Source: Anaspis maculata
Lineage: Eukaryota > Arthropoda > Insecta > Coleoptera > Scraptiidae
NCBI GenBank assembly: GCA_949128115.1
Contig: OX421961.1
Coordinates: 121,895,050-121,959,049 of the forward strand
Reading direction: 5' to 3'
DNA length: 64,000 bases
A program made the position numbers and the translations under genes. Numbering within the stretch: the first letter of the stretch is position 1; each line of letters begins with the position of its first letter. Shown here in pieces: positions 46,251-58,700 of this stretch. The notes below the pieces were generated by a model. That model did not search any database and was not told the DNA's origin. It worked only from the letters and a program-made list of their open reading frames with translations.

Positions 46251-46910
46251 TTGTTACCCTCTAAAATCCATGACGCGAACACCGGAATTTCTAGCAATTT
46301 TGGTATGTTGCTCAGACAGGTCAAAAAGGTCACTGTTTTCGCTTCTTCTTCGTCTCGTCCTGATGCTCGGCTTGTCGGCCTCGGCTTAGAAGCGCAGTGA
46401 TTGTTTTTTGACAACTCTCTTTTGTTTCGCCGACTTGTACAAAATATTTAACAGTCACTATGCAAAAACTCAGCTTTGTGGGAATTATTTCCGGGTTGAA
46501 CGGAATGACTGGGCTACAACGGTCTTCACCGCAACTCGCTAGCTTCAAAGGATCTTGAGAAAAAATGGGGGTGGACATGTTTTTTGAATGACCCTGTATC
46601 TGTATTCAGGATAAAAAACTGCATCAATTCCAAATGAAAACATACAAGGTGTCACATAAGCAAAGGCAATTTTTGCGACACCCTGTATATAATAGGTAGT
46701 AAAAAATTCATCGAAATCTACGTAAGAAATTGTTCAGTATAAGTTTTTTCCAAATAATTTGGAAGGGAAGGGGGTTTTTCCCTTTCCCTCCAGCAGGGGG
46801 GAGTTCTCGCGTGATCACCTTGTACACGGGAAGTTTAGCATCTGTCACGATTGTTATGGTTACCATCAGTTTCAAAGTTGCTTAAAATATATTATGAGAA
46901 TTGCCATCCT
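46251..46910. other. Unassigned sequence with a mini-hairpin
   Basis: ACAAGGTGTC at about 46647 pairs with GACACCCTGTA at about 46678, a minimal 45-bp MITE-like hairpin flanked by TA. Nothing else is recognised. Confidence 0.4.
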
Positions 46911-46913
46911 GCA

Positions 46914-48370
46914 TAGTTGCAGCGGTACGCTTTTTGATTCTGCATTTTGTGATACTGCAATGAAATTTGGCATATGCAAACTACATAAAATTTCAAGTGA
47001 TTTGACCCGCAGCACTCAAAAATTTGTCCATTAGGGGGCGACTGGGGCCCCCTCAAAATTTCAAGATATCCGAATTTTTCCCATGCCCCATTCAGTACCG
47101 TCCTATCTACCGTACAGAACCTAAACAACTTTGTTCTTGATCATCATAACATTTTTCGTCATGTCAATTCCATTCTTCTTATAGAAAAAAAATAATTTCT
47201 TTGCCTGGTCAACAAATTGAAAAATAATTTTTTTTTGGACCACCAATAGATTGTTGAGTAGTTTTTGTGCGATCATCGATGAATCCGCTTCCCCTTGATT
47301 CATTTATGAAAAGAAAACTTTTGCAGTGCTATTTTTCAACAAAGGAGTGACTTCAACTTACCATTATTTTCAACATTACCTTTTTCAATGTTTTACCTCG
47401 GTAAGTATGATTATTGTTATACTTATATACAGCTTGAAGTTCTCTTCAACGATGTGGATGATGAAACTGCCTCAGATTCCACCTGGAAGCCGTACATAAT
47501 AATTTTTCTGCAAGGCCGTCAAATTTGGCATTTTTGATTTTCTAGCGGGAGCGGCCAAAATGTCAATACACACCACTCCGCCCAAGAGCACCGGTTTGCT
47601 CTAGCGGAAAACGATATTCACGCCTAACAATTTTGCATTTTGTGATACTGAAATGAGAGTTGATGCGAAAGTACCGCAACCGGTGCTCTTGGGCGGAGTG
47701 GTGTGTATTGACATTTTGGCCGCTCCCGGTAGAAAATCAAAAATGCCAAATTTGACGGCCTTGCAGAAAAATTAATATGCACGGCTTCCAGGTGGAATCT
47801 GAGGTCGTTTCATCATCCAAACCGTTAAAGAAAACATCAAGCTATATATTAGTATAATAATAATCATATTTTTAGGGATAAAACATTGAAATAGGTAATG
47901 TTGAAAATAATGATAAGTTGAGGTCACCCCTTCGTTAAAGAATAGAACAGCAAAACTTTTGTTTTCATAAATGAATCAAGGGGATGCGGATTTATGGATG
48001 ATCACACAAAAACGACTCAACAATCTATTTGTGGTCCAAAAAAATATATATTTCTCGACTTGTTGACCAGACAAAGAAATAATTTTTTTCTGTAAGAAGA
48101 ATGGAATTGACATGACGAAAAATGTTATGATGGTCAAGAACAAAGTTGTTTAGGTCCTGTACGGTAGATAGGGCGGTACTGAATGGTGCATGGTAAAAAC
48201 ACTGACATCTTGAAATTTGGAGGGGCCCCCAGTCGCCCCCTAATGGACAAATTTTTGAGTGCTGCGGGTCAAATCACTTGAAATTCTACGTAGTTGGCAT
48301 ATGCCAAATTTCATTGCAGTATCACAAAATGCAGAATCAGGGTCATTTTGCTAGCGTACCGCTGCAACTA
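46914..48370. mobile_element. Foldback FB3 (TAGT family, 1457 bp)
   Basis: It begins TAGTTGCAGCGGTACG and ends with its complement CGTACCGCTGCAACTA, with GCA on both sides (46911-46913 and 48371-48373). The arms contain the GATTTGACCCGCAGCACT motif (about 47000, inverted at about 48275) and GCCGTCAAATTTGGCATTTT (inverted pair near 47515 and 47745). The centre is CACCGGTTTGCTCTAGCGG ... CAACCGGTGCTC near 47640. No coding capacity. Confidence 0.9.
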
Positions 48371-48519
48371 GCAGGATATAATCGGATGAGTATATGATTT
48401 TCGAATATTCAGTGTTATTTTTTTATAGAAATAATCGTGAGATTTCTGGCATAGTATCTTGAAGTTCGTGGGACAGAGCTATGGGGTTCTAGGCACAAAA
48501 TGGTAATAGAACATCATTT

Positions 48520-49790
48520 CGGTGTCAAAAGACGTCAGGTTTTTGGTTTCTGTGCTCAGAAATCGCATTTTTGTGGAAAAACTTCACAATTCGTATTCAA
48601 GGTTACAGTTTTGTGCCCTGAAACATTACAATTCCATGCCAAAAAGCTAACAATTTCATCTCAATGAAATTGGGATTCTATGCCAAAAACTTCACCGTTC
48701 TATGCCAAGAAATTCACGATTATGATAATATGCCGAGAAATTCACGATTATATGCCAAGAAATTCACGGCAGCCCCGTGGCACAGGCGGTCGAGTAGCTG
48801 CCTGCGGTGCGGAAGTCCCGGGTTCGATTTCCGGTGAAAAGTGTGGGGTGTGGGTGTTGTCTGAAATTTGCACTTCTCATTTTGTACAACTGATAAATAA
48901 ACGGGCAAATTCCTGTGGCAAGAAAGAGCCATAAGGAGAAACATTTATTCATTTATTTATGCCAAGAAATTCACGATTATATGCCATAAAACACCACGAT
49001 TCTTTGTATCGAAAATGACAATTTTCCGAGCAATTTTCTGTCTTCAAACAATTTTCGTCATTTTTGTCGAAAGCGTTGTCGAAAAAAATTGCACGTTTCG
49101 TTTTTGAAAATAATTCAATTCTGTGCCAAAAACGTCAGAATTCTATGTTAAACAAAGAGCGATGTTTTGGCAAAAACCTTACATTTCTTCGTCTCGAAAA
49201 TCACAATTCTGTGTGCTAAAATGTTACCATTCTACGCCTAGAGCCCCTTATTCTAGCCCAACAACTTCATGATTCTTTGCCAAGAACTTCACGTTTCTAT
49301 GTCAGAAACCTCACGACTCTTTGTATTGAAAATCACAGTTCGTTGCCTTGAAATTATTTTGGTCGTTCTTTGACAAAATCAGAAACGTCGCGTGCAAGGG
49401 TTGAAAATGATGCATTTCTGAGCCAAAAATGTCAGGATTCAGTGTAAAAAAATCGCGATTTTGTGCCGAAAAAAGATTATAATTACATATCCGTAATGGA
49501 AGTTACAATTTTGTGCCTCAAACGTTACAGTTCTACACAAATGCCAAGAGCCTCACAATTCTCTCCCAAGAATTTCATGATTCGATGCCAAGTGCTCAAC
49601 GATTCTATGGCAGAAACCCACGATTATTTGTATCGAAAATTGTGATTCTCCATCCTAGAATCATTTTTGTAATTTTTTAAGAAAAACGTCAATTTCGTCA
49701 TTTTTCCAAAGCTGAGAATGAAGCGATTCTGTGCCAAGATCGTCACGAATTCATAAGAAAAACCTCTCGATTCTATGGCAGAAACGTTCA
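48520..49790. repeat. Degenerate 22-bp minisatellite
   Basis: The unit approximates TTCACGATTCTATGCCAAGAA and repeats irregularly (20-30 bp spacing) for about 1.2 kb. It is best preserved at 48680-48770 and 48961-48985 and most diverged near 49330-49480. A SINE has inserted at 48769. Confidence 0.85.
48769..48960 (+). mobile_element. tRNA-derived SINE, 192 bp
   Basis: An A-box-like GTGGCACAGGCGGTCGAG is followed by the B-box GGGTTCGATTTCC. A tRNA-unrelated body and an ATTTATTCATTTATTTAT tail come after. The 15-bp GCCAAGAAATTCACG occurs immediately before (48754-48768) and after (48961-48975), as expected of a target-primed insertion, though the host minisatellite also repeats this word. Confidence 0.8.
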
Positions 49791-51534
49791 AATTCTACTG
49801 GGCTCCTCAGTACACTCGACTTGACAGTGAAATGCTCCCTGAAGTGTTTCACGTAAGTATAATATAAATAATTCAGATTTGATCGCTTTTGTAACAGACG
49901 TTTGTAAAAGACTCTCTGATGTAACACTCGAAGTCGGTTAAACTTTCCGAACCGTTGCTCAGAAGAAAAACCCTTCACATTTTTGCAACGTTGTAACAAA
50001 TTAGTCTTACAATCAACCATTTATAAGCGAACAATCACTTAACGCAACTTTCAAATTAACGAGCTTGCTTTTGAGACTCATCGTTCGTTTAAGTGCGCTT
50101 TAATGCACCAAACAGCCCCATCACCATCGAAGTTGATAAAATGATCTAATGAAGAGGTTGCTCGGTATAGCATTGAAGGGTTATTAAATTAAATTTAACG
50201 ACGCGTACTTATTCGCTTTGAACCTACACCAAAACTCTCTGGCCGCAACTTCCAGCAGCATAACAAAGTCAACAATTGATGCTCGTCAAGTAGCCGCCGT
50301 GTGGCGTATTTCGATCATGTATTACCTTCCGTGAGTAGGTATATCGAAATAAAATACAGTTCGTAACTACTGTACCAAAATCCTTACGAGCGAGGCACTC
50401 AACTCACTGGTATCCTTCCCATCAACGGTCGTAAATCTCCAACGATTGATGACTGCAGACTATTAAAGTACAAAGCTTTAAGTCGTCGAAATAGTCTCCC
50501 CAGTACATAAACTGGAAAGTTATTAATAATTTTCTCTAGTGCTTGCGCTGTGCCTCTCAGCAGCGTTTGCAATATCCGAAAGAGGAGAAATACTGGAGAG
50601 AGAGAAAGAGCGCAAGGCGAGAGAAAAGTTAGATAAATACCGATACTTTGGGCGCGAGTAGAAGAGCTAGGAGAGAACTCGACGTAATTAATGAAAGCGC
50701 TCCTTTCAAAAAGCTCGCGAGCTCTCGCAGAATTAATTATTATGCATCTATTCCACCTACATTTAAAGAGGTTCTCTGTGCGGGGGACGATTCCGGCGGC
50801 AAGTTCTTTTTTTGGGAGGTGGGGGGGATAGAACCGAGGAAAAACGAGAACGAACGCCCTGCCCGCACACGCCGCAAGAAATAATAATTCTAAAATTGTG
50901 TTTTAGGAATTCAAATTCATGTAAAAGTATTTGCATAATTTAAAAGTGAAGGATTTATCTGGGAAAAGGAAAAACATTTTTCCCCAGGGTGCAATAATAA
51001 GGAAGTATGCCTGCCCGGCACAGATGGCGGGCGGAACTGGGTGGCGGAATTCGTGGGAACGAAACGAATGAAGTCCGCATTCGTTACGCGTCGCTTTTTC
51101 TCGCAGAGAGCTCTGGAGGACTCGAAAGAAGAAGCACGATTTACGCTTTTTCCTTCTCGGGTGTCTGGAACGGCTAGGGTTAAATTCGGCTTTCATATTG
51201 TTGCACGTTGCACACGTCGCGTCGTAACAATAAGAGTCATGGAAGTCGTTACCAGTTCTATGAATGCGATGCAGCTCTGGATGAAATTGAAACATTTTTA
51301 ATCCGGCCGTTTCGTCCCGTTCTAGCCATTATTCTCTGGCATGACCACAATTTTTATGAATGCATGGTAAAAGACTCACCGCGGCTCGTTGCAGAATGTC
51401 GTCGTCGTCGACGAATAAGGATAATAACATTCGGTTAGTGTTATCAGGTCATTCATTGAAATTTTGTGCCCGGGCGCAGTCGTGGAAAAGAACAGCTTTG
51501 AAAGAAAAGGAGTAGTGAGAAGCGATTAAATAAT
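49791..51534. other. Unassigned sequence
   Basis: Low-repeat sequence with purine-rich GAGAGAAAG tracts (50580-50640). Open frames at 50648-50884, 50903-51295 (minus) and 51041-51301 overlap antisense without domain matches. No gene model can be supported. Confidence 0.35.
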
Positions 51535-51671
51535 GGTGCGATCTTCTCAAAAAATAACATTCCATTAACACTCTATTACGCTGTTGTTGCCTGGTCAACA
51601 GCCAATGGTCGACAAAATGTTTCACATAACAGCACATTAACCACAGAATGTTATTTTTACAGAATCACACT
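51535..51671. mobile_element. Palindromic MITE (copy 2 of the 21212 family)
   Basis: It shares AAAAAATAACATTCCATTAA, GTTGTTGCCTGGTCAACAGCC and ACAGAATGTTATTTTTACAG with 21212-21346 and has the same paired ends. Its flanks are less clear. Confidence 0.7.
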
Positions 51672-52105
51672 GTAAGAACCAACGATCTCTAAGTCATTGG
51701 TAAGAACCATCAACATACCTATTGATTTGATTGTCACCCGTGACGTCTAACCACACTGAAAGGGGAGTGCTCTGACATGATCTTCATCTTCTTCCCCCAA
51801 ATTTTACCTTCTGCTTGTCCCGAATTTTCAGAAGAGTCCTGAGACAAACCAACAGGAGTTCATTGTTTCGGTTGTAATGTAACAATGCAATAAAGACACG
51901 GAATTCACAATACTGACAGCGCTCAACTAAGAAGACCGACTTTTGGACAAATTATTATTCTGTTAATTTCGTTTCCATGGTCATGCGGCCACCCAAACAG
52001 GCACAGGCTACTTTACTAAACTAAAAGTTTTCAGTAGTCACGGATTTGACTTGAATACCTAGTCCAAAAAATCGGTTGTGTCATCCCTAAACTTTACCGA
52101 CTGTA
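51672..52105. other. Unassigned sequence
   Basis: Nothing recognised. Confidence 0.35.
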
Positions 52106-52206
52106 GGCTGTCTGATTTCTACATCATTCGAGTGGGCTGTGTTTCTGGTGGCCATCGGCCGATCGCGGCTTGAATCGAGCCCACTAGAATCATGTAGAAA
52201 TCAGCC
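52106..52206. mobile_element. Palindromic MITE, 101 bp (copy B), TA-flanked
   Basis: GGCTGTCTGATTTCTACAT pairs with ATGTAGAAATCAGCC. TA lies on both sides (52104-52105 and 52207-52208) and the centre is GGCCATCGGCCGATCGCGG. It is the same family as 27842-27949. Confidence 0.8.
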
Positions 52207-52611
52207 TATAGCATCCGGGAACCTATGGAAAATTTTGTTCGAATCGCTCCTTCGGATGGGAAGTTGGAATTAGAGCGAAAGATTGAAACTAATTTGCAGG
52301 AAAATTCGAATTTTCCGGGAAAGCCCCATGTCTTATTTCAAATCATCTTATTGTTTTGTAAAAATCGTCGATTGAGGCTTCACTTCAAGCTTCACTTTAG
52401 AAACCATTTACCTTTTGTTTAGAAAAAAAATGTTGATAATTTGTTTACAGGATAAAAAGGTGGAAAATTTGCAGTTTTTCTAGAGAAGAATTCTCGAAAA
52501 CCGTGGGTACAACTTCAAAAGTTTCAACTACAAGAATTATTTCAATCTTTTCTCAAACTTTTATTCCCCGCTTGTCTGCACCTAAAATGAATATTTCGTG
52601 GGGGGTACCTA

Positions 52612-52878
52612 CACTATCGGACAAAAGTAGAGCAACACTTGAAAAAAAAAGTACATAATTTCGGATTTCCAAAATCCTGACAATTTCGAAACAATTCGAA
52701 TTGCCGAGATACACCATTTCAAGAATAATTTCATTGTATAATGAGAGGGGGCACTTGGAGAAAATACCAAAGTCTGGGAGGCCAAGAAAAACCACGTTTT
52801 GGATGGACAGGCGTATAAAACGAATACCTCAAAATGATCCATGGAAGTCTGGACCGAGAATTATCGCCGAGATTCCCG
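52612..52878 (+). pseudogene. Tc1-like element: left end and transposase HTH
   Basis: After TA (52610-52611) the sequence CACTATCGGACAAAAGTAG looks like a Tc1-type terminus. Downstream, the frame at 52701 reads TISRIISLYNERG, then KIPKSGRPRKTT and DRRIKRI, the paired-like helix-turn-helix and GRPR hook by which Tc1 transposases bind their ends. The catalytic part runs into the assembly gap. It is truncated, so activity cannot be judged. Confidence 0.75.
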
Positions 52879-53078
52879 NNNNNNNNNNNNNNNNNNNNNN
52901 NNNNNNNNNNNNNNNNNNNNNNNNNNNNNNNNNNNNNNNNNNNNNNNNNNNNNNNNNNNNNNNNNNNNNNNNNNNNNNNNNNNNNNNNNNNNNNNNNNNN
53001 NNNNNNNNNNNNNNNNNNNNNNNNNNNNNNNNNNNNNNNNNNNNNNNNNNNNNNNNNNNNNNNNNNNNNNNNNNNNNN
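52879..53078. other. Assembly gap (200 N)
   Basis: Exactly 200 N, a conventional unknown-size gap. It interrupts the Tc1-like transposase and the left end of the following foldback. Confidence 1.
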
Positions 53079-53701
53079 TCTGTACGCTTAAAGAAGCTCT
53101 GACTAAAAGGCCTCTCAATCGGGGGCGGTGATTTTCTTTCAACTGGTATTTGGTGATTGCACTTCATATCTCCATAAAAACATGTGGAAGGAAAAAAATC
53201 CGAGAAAAGCCGATCACAGCCGAAGATAGTCAAATTTTACGGGCGCCATTCTAGGGCCTTTATTTGACTTCAAAGAAAATTCCTTTTTCCAAGGTGGACT
53301 CTCTACAGTATTCTGCACCAACGTACCGGATGATTTTCCAATGAAATATCTGGAGCCGAAGTTATTTGGCTGTGAAAATTATCAAAAAAATGCTTAAAAA
53401 TTTGGAGCTTCATATCTTCAGCTGAATTTTTTTTACTAAAAAACCACCCGGTACGATTGGGCAGAATACTGTTGAGAATCCACCCTGCAAAAAGGATTTT
53501 TGTTTCAAGTCAAATGAAGGCCCTAGGGTGGCGCCCGTAAGATTTGACTATCTTCGGCTGTGATCGGTTGTTATCGGATTTTTTTCTGTTAACATGTTTA
53601 TATAGAGATATGAAGTGAAATCTCCAAATGTCAGTTCAAAGAAAATCACCGGCTTCGATTTAGAAACATTTTAGTTGGAGTCACTCTGAGCGTACAGAGG
53701 A
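53079..53701. mobile_element. Foldback FB8, left end lost in gap
   Basis: TCTGTACGCT at the gap edge pairs with AGCGTACAGA (53691-53700). The arms share AGATAGTCAAATTTTACGGG with the near-complement at about 53535, and AAGGTGGACTC against GAATCCACC. The centre is near 53390. The full left end may be inside the N run. Confidence 0.75.
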
Positions 53702-55225
53702 CTCTTAAAATTCAAATGAACGAAAATGACGACACCTTCTTGAGGTACAGTTCCGAGTACAGCTCTATAACCAGTGAGTGGGAACGATCATGCATTTTAT
53801 CTAACATTTTAATATACCTAGACTTTGCATTGGTGAACAGCACCCAATGAACTTTTTTTTTCCTTGGGGTTTATCTTGCTGCATTAACCGTAACAGGTTA
53901 TAAGCAGCTCAGCTGTTTGTTTTTTCAATGAACTTTTGGTATCTTTGAAATCTGCGTTTAGATTTACATCGGTTTATCTAACGCGTCGTTGCTCAGAATC
54001 AATTATTGCTGTGGAAATCATGAGATTCGGAGTTTAGAGATAAAAGAAGAAAACATTGCAGCTAAAATAATTTCTGTAGTGGTTTTTACAAGCCCAACCA
54101 TTAGATTAATCAAATATTACCAAGTTCCTCTATTAGCACAAAAAACCAAAAATGAGAGTTAACGAAGGAACAGTTCAGATGAGCCCTTTTTTACTCCATT
54201 TCTCAATCTGCAACTCGCTCTGCAATACATGCTGGCGCATGTTCAGCAAGTTTTGAGAAAATAACTATCAACTATGACGAGTTTCGAGTTTTATGCTCTT
54301 CATTATCGTTACCAACTGCGAAGTTTAGACGTCAAAAGTGCAAAAGTTAGAAAGAAATCTCACTTTTTTGCCCCAAGTACAGAAGACAGCTTACCTTCAA
54401 TTATTCAGAAGTGAAATTTTAAAACAACGAAGGCTTTGTCTAGAAATAACATTTCCACACAAGCACTAACTACGAGTTATCGTGTACGTGTAAAGCTAGA
54501 ACAAGGTATACGATTCTTCTGTCTGCTAGCTACACGGCCACAAAATTGTTATTAGGTACTATTCAACTCCACCCACTTTCCCGAATTCGGTATAGGGCAT
54601 GTATGTATCGGAATAAGGTTAGATAATACAGGGTGTCTGGAGTATAGCGTCGGGAAAGAGGGGAGAGAGCGGAGTACGGAAACTTCGGCAATCGATAAAG
54701 TAAATAGACCGATTCCAGTTAACAGGCTGTTTCAAAATTCACGCCCACGGAGTCTAGGGCAGTTTACTGGAAAAATTGAAAGTACCACGGGAATATTGGA
54801 AAAAATTGGTCTTTCATTTTTTAAATAAAGCTTTTCCTGGGAAAAAGCCAAAAATTTTGCACATACATTTCTTGTTTTTCTTGTGCTTTGGCCTTTGGCG
54901 TATTAGTAAAACGGCAATACAAGTCGATTTGATTCGAGTACAAAGGGGGCCATTTTTTGACGAATCGTTGAGATGTATCCGAGGATGTGTCACCCGCTCC
55001 CTCGCCCAACAAAGAACCTGAGTCTTACTTTACAACTGAATGTAAAAATAATGCCTAAAGTAAAATGATCAAGTAAGTGTGCCTTATGCATCAAGTTTTC
55101 TGGACTGGATTTTCTTACTCATCTGTGCACGAGGTGACAAAACTTTGTACAAGATGATACTGAGAGGAGATAAAAGTTTTTTGAGGCCATGACAGATACG
55201 ATCACCGTAAACCGTGATCTAGTGA
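53702..55225. other. Unassigned AT-rich sequence
   Basis: No gene recognised. A TACAGGGTGTCTGGAGTATA string at 54628 resembles a mariner-type MITE end without a partner. Confidence 0.35.
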
Positions 55226-55790
55226 AGAACATAGGCTTCAGTGATAAATGGATGAAGTTTTCATTTGAGCGGCTATATCAATAAAAAAAAAGTGCGTTAC
55301 TGGGGTGATGAAAATCCACACATTTTTAGAGAGGGATATACTCTAGTTCCTCAAAAATTGAACGTCTGGGCAGGAATCTTTGGAGATGCTGTAGTTCGGT
55401 CCCCTATTTATTGAAGAAACACTGAATGGTGCTGTGTATTTGCAGTTGCTAGGGAATAACATCGATTCTTATATAACCGAGGAAGTTGAAAATCAGCGCG
55501 ATAAAAGTGTAAATCCGATACTGACTGGTCGAAAATGAGCTGTACTTATCTTTCCAGCAGGATGGAGCCCCACCTCATTACACTGTGGATGTGCGTAACT
55601 GGCTCGATTAGAGATTTCCTTGTTATTGGATTGGCAGGCGTGCAGCGACAGAGTAGCCGAGGTGGCCACCGCGATCCCCAGATTTGACAAGTCCCTATTT
55701 TTTCTTCCTCTGGGGCCATCTTAAACCTGTTGTCTTCAAAGCTCAGCCAGTAGATTTGATAGATTTACGACAACCTTGTATAAATGAAAG
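55226..55790 (+). pseudogene. Mariner/IS630-type transposase, C-terminal half
   Basis: Shifting frames read WGDENPHIF, LNVWAGIFGDAVV, LLGNNIDSY, then a QDGAPPHYTVDVRNWLD-type segment (about 55555-55605, carrying the second Asp), WIGR, and SPDL ... FFLWGHLKPV. This order is that of mariner-like DDE transposases with the QDGAPPH and FFLWG motifs. There are at least four frame changes and stops. The N-terminal DNA-binding half is absent. It differs in type from the Tc1-like piece at 52.6 kb. Confidence 0.85.
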
Positions 55791-58700
55791 CACCTAAACT
55801 GAAGAAATTTTTTCCAACGAATCATAATAAAATTCCAAGCGCATATCGGGAAAGAGCCAACCACACGTTTCTTGAAACGATACGCTATTAGCCCAAGCTT
55901 TTTAGCATTTAACATGAAACAAATTAATCCACGTGCAATCTTCACGGTATCGTACCCACTTAACCTTACTAAACAACATACTAAAAGTCCCCAACTATCC
56001 TCCGTGGGCGTCATAATTTTTGAGGGGAGGGAGGCAAAATTGTCATTAAAAAATTCTAGGACAAAAGTAAGCTAGGCAGTGGCTTCAAATTTATCATATT
56101 TGGATACATTGGGGTATAAGTGAAACTTAATGACAAACTAGATGTCTATGGTCTCCGTGAGGGGAGCTCGGGAGGGGGGCAATTGGTGATCTATGCAAGA
56201 TATCTGATTTTTATCAATATTGAGACAATACTGACATGTTGGGTATCGTTTCCCATTAAATATGACCTTGCAAATCCGATTATGATCTTTAAATTCTGAT
56301 AAAAAGATGTTTTGCGCAATTTTCGGCAGAAAAACGTGATTTTGGGACCAGAATAAAGCCGGTTTTTCAATTTGGGTTATTTTTGCGTTTAAAGCCTCAA
56401 TCATTTGGATTTGAGATTGGATAGATTATATGGACGTTTCTGCATAAGACTATCATACCATAAACGCCACGTAAGTGGTTACAAGGTGAGAAAAATAATT
56501 TATTGAAAAAAATGTCGAAGTCCTAAATGTCACTTAAAAATATCTCCGCGCTCTTGGAAAAAATTATATTGTAGCTGTAATATCGCTTTGATTTCATCCT
56601 TCAAGGTTTCTTCTTGTAGCCAAAACAATTCTCTAGCTTCCGAAGAAAGGACACTCTACATTAAAATAATAGTAACATAACAACAGCAACTTTCCCGCGG
56701 GTATAGCCACATTTTTCAGTTTCAAGCTGGCTTACACCGAAAGTCAAGCCAGCTCGATTTTATAGTATTCAAGAAATGATAATTATGTCGAATGCCTGAT
56801 ATAAATGCGTGAAATAGTAGCAGTTATCGATCCTATTCGAAATTTCGAACATTGATGTATTCAACGTGAAAATATCGTAAATTGAAAATCCACAATTTTT
56901 AAGAGCAAATTATCATTTTTTTCATTAAAAAATGCTCACAATCTTTTCAAATCAGAGCTTCAACATTGTATTTACATTCAAATAATGTATTCGAAGTCTA
57001 GCACAGCACAGGAAAATTTTTATAGTCATGCTCTGCAGAAAATATCAGATAATTATTATAATTTCAAGTTCACTAGTAGGTAGTCAAGAAAATCACATCT
57101 AGCTCACCATCAGTACTTATTTTGTCCAATATGAGCTTCGTTAAAAAGTCGTCCATTGATATCCAAACAATAAATCGATGGTTACCTCGAATACCAACCG
57201 ATAGTACTTATACTCATCTAAAATACCTAATAGCAAAATTACTTAGCACCTAAATACATAACTTTATAAAAATAACAGATCATCCTCAGAATCATACTCA
57301 ACAAGGTGGGGTAGATTCTCACATGTTGTTACCCCTGCAGCACCTATACATCCTAGAACAAGACAAGGAAGATCGCCTGCATCTACATTTTAAACCGCAG
57401 TTCTTCTTGCAGTTGCAAGACACTATCTACAAAATAGTCTTCGGAGCTGGAGGAAGATGCGTCTTGACGGGGACCAACTACACGTGGGTGCTCCCGCGTA
57501 GCCCACCGTGTTGTTTTTTTACACCTGGAGTACCTTATATAGCTTTATCTAGCGAAAACCCGAGGTTAATCCGAGGTCAAGGAGCCGCGATATTGCGTGT
57601 TGCGTGGAATGACAGACACACAGACGGACGGACGGACGAGTAATGAAATAAAATATCTTTGTTTTTTGTACATCTAGAGTACCTAAGCTATTATCTAGCA
57701 AAAACCCAAGATATTGCCGGAGACTGCAGACGGCAATAACAAGAACAAACTATAAGCGCTACAAGCTATAAGTAGTAGCGCTAAAAACATGATGCACAAA
57801 GAGCAAAATTGAGAAACTGTACCTAGTACCATATACTAGATGCTAGTACCCACTCATACGAGTATCACCAGACCAGATTTACTGAGTAGATACTGTGCAT
57901 ATTGAACGTAGAATCAATTATAACAGATCAAAGTCTAGGTTAATAATTTTGAAGTGATTTTCCCGATATAATGCGTTTGACGTAACTTCATAGAATCCTT
58001 ATTGGAATTGCTGGACAATTTACAATGGAGCTAAAATATACGTCATTTTGAAGCTAGAACTATAAGGAATCTGCTGCATATAATAATACCAAGTGATATT
58101 TAGTGGTCGATGCAGAAGTAAAATGTTAACTGAAGCATAAGAAAAAAAACACGAAAAAAGTGACATTATCAAGAAATTAAGTTTGTTAGTGTTAAATTTT
58201 GGACAAAAGCTATTCCATATTATTCACTTTGATTCATTATCTTTCATTCAAGACCAAAATAAAAGAAATCGATTAAGTGGTTGAGAACTAGGAGCATTTT
58301 TAAGCGGAAAGTGCACTTTGAGGTGTCTTCATCTTTGCCTGTCACAAAAACAATGACGCACACGGGGGAAAGTTGGGGACTTTTTGTATGTTATACAGCA
58401 AAGTCTAGTGAACCCGAAACAGAAGAGATTCACCGTGTTTTAATTTGTTTCATGTTTTGCCGTTTTTTCGACTAAAAAGCCTGGGCTATATGGAAACTGC
58501 CATAATCACCAACTCGTGTGCGTGAGATCTACTCTTGGATCTACTGTAGTGAGCAATGGGCACAAGAGCATGTCACTAGTGGAAGGGAAAATAGAAATCG
58601 AGGGGGAAATTTTTAATATGGTTTATTCAAATCCAAAAGCTCCCAGTACAACAATAGGTCGCGGGAGCAAAAATGGCGTCCTAAAGATGGATATAATGGT

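Noticed and set aside
48769..48850. A tRNA gene
   Set aside because: A and B boxes are present but the cloverleaf is incomplete and the sequence continues into a SINE body with an AT-rich tail.
48520..49790. A CRISPR-like array
   Set aside because: Repeats are degenerate and contiguous with no unique equal-length spacers, and the genome is eukaryotic.
52701..53233. Open frames spanning the N run
   Set aside because: They are artefacts of reading N as coding.
52612..55790. A single transposase gene running from 52.6 to 55.8 kb
   Set aside because: The first part has a Tc1-type HTH with a GRPRK hook, while the second has QDGAPPH/FFLWG motifs of another mariner group; they are separate relics.
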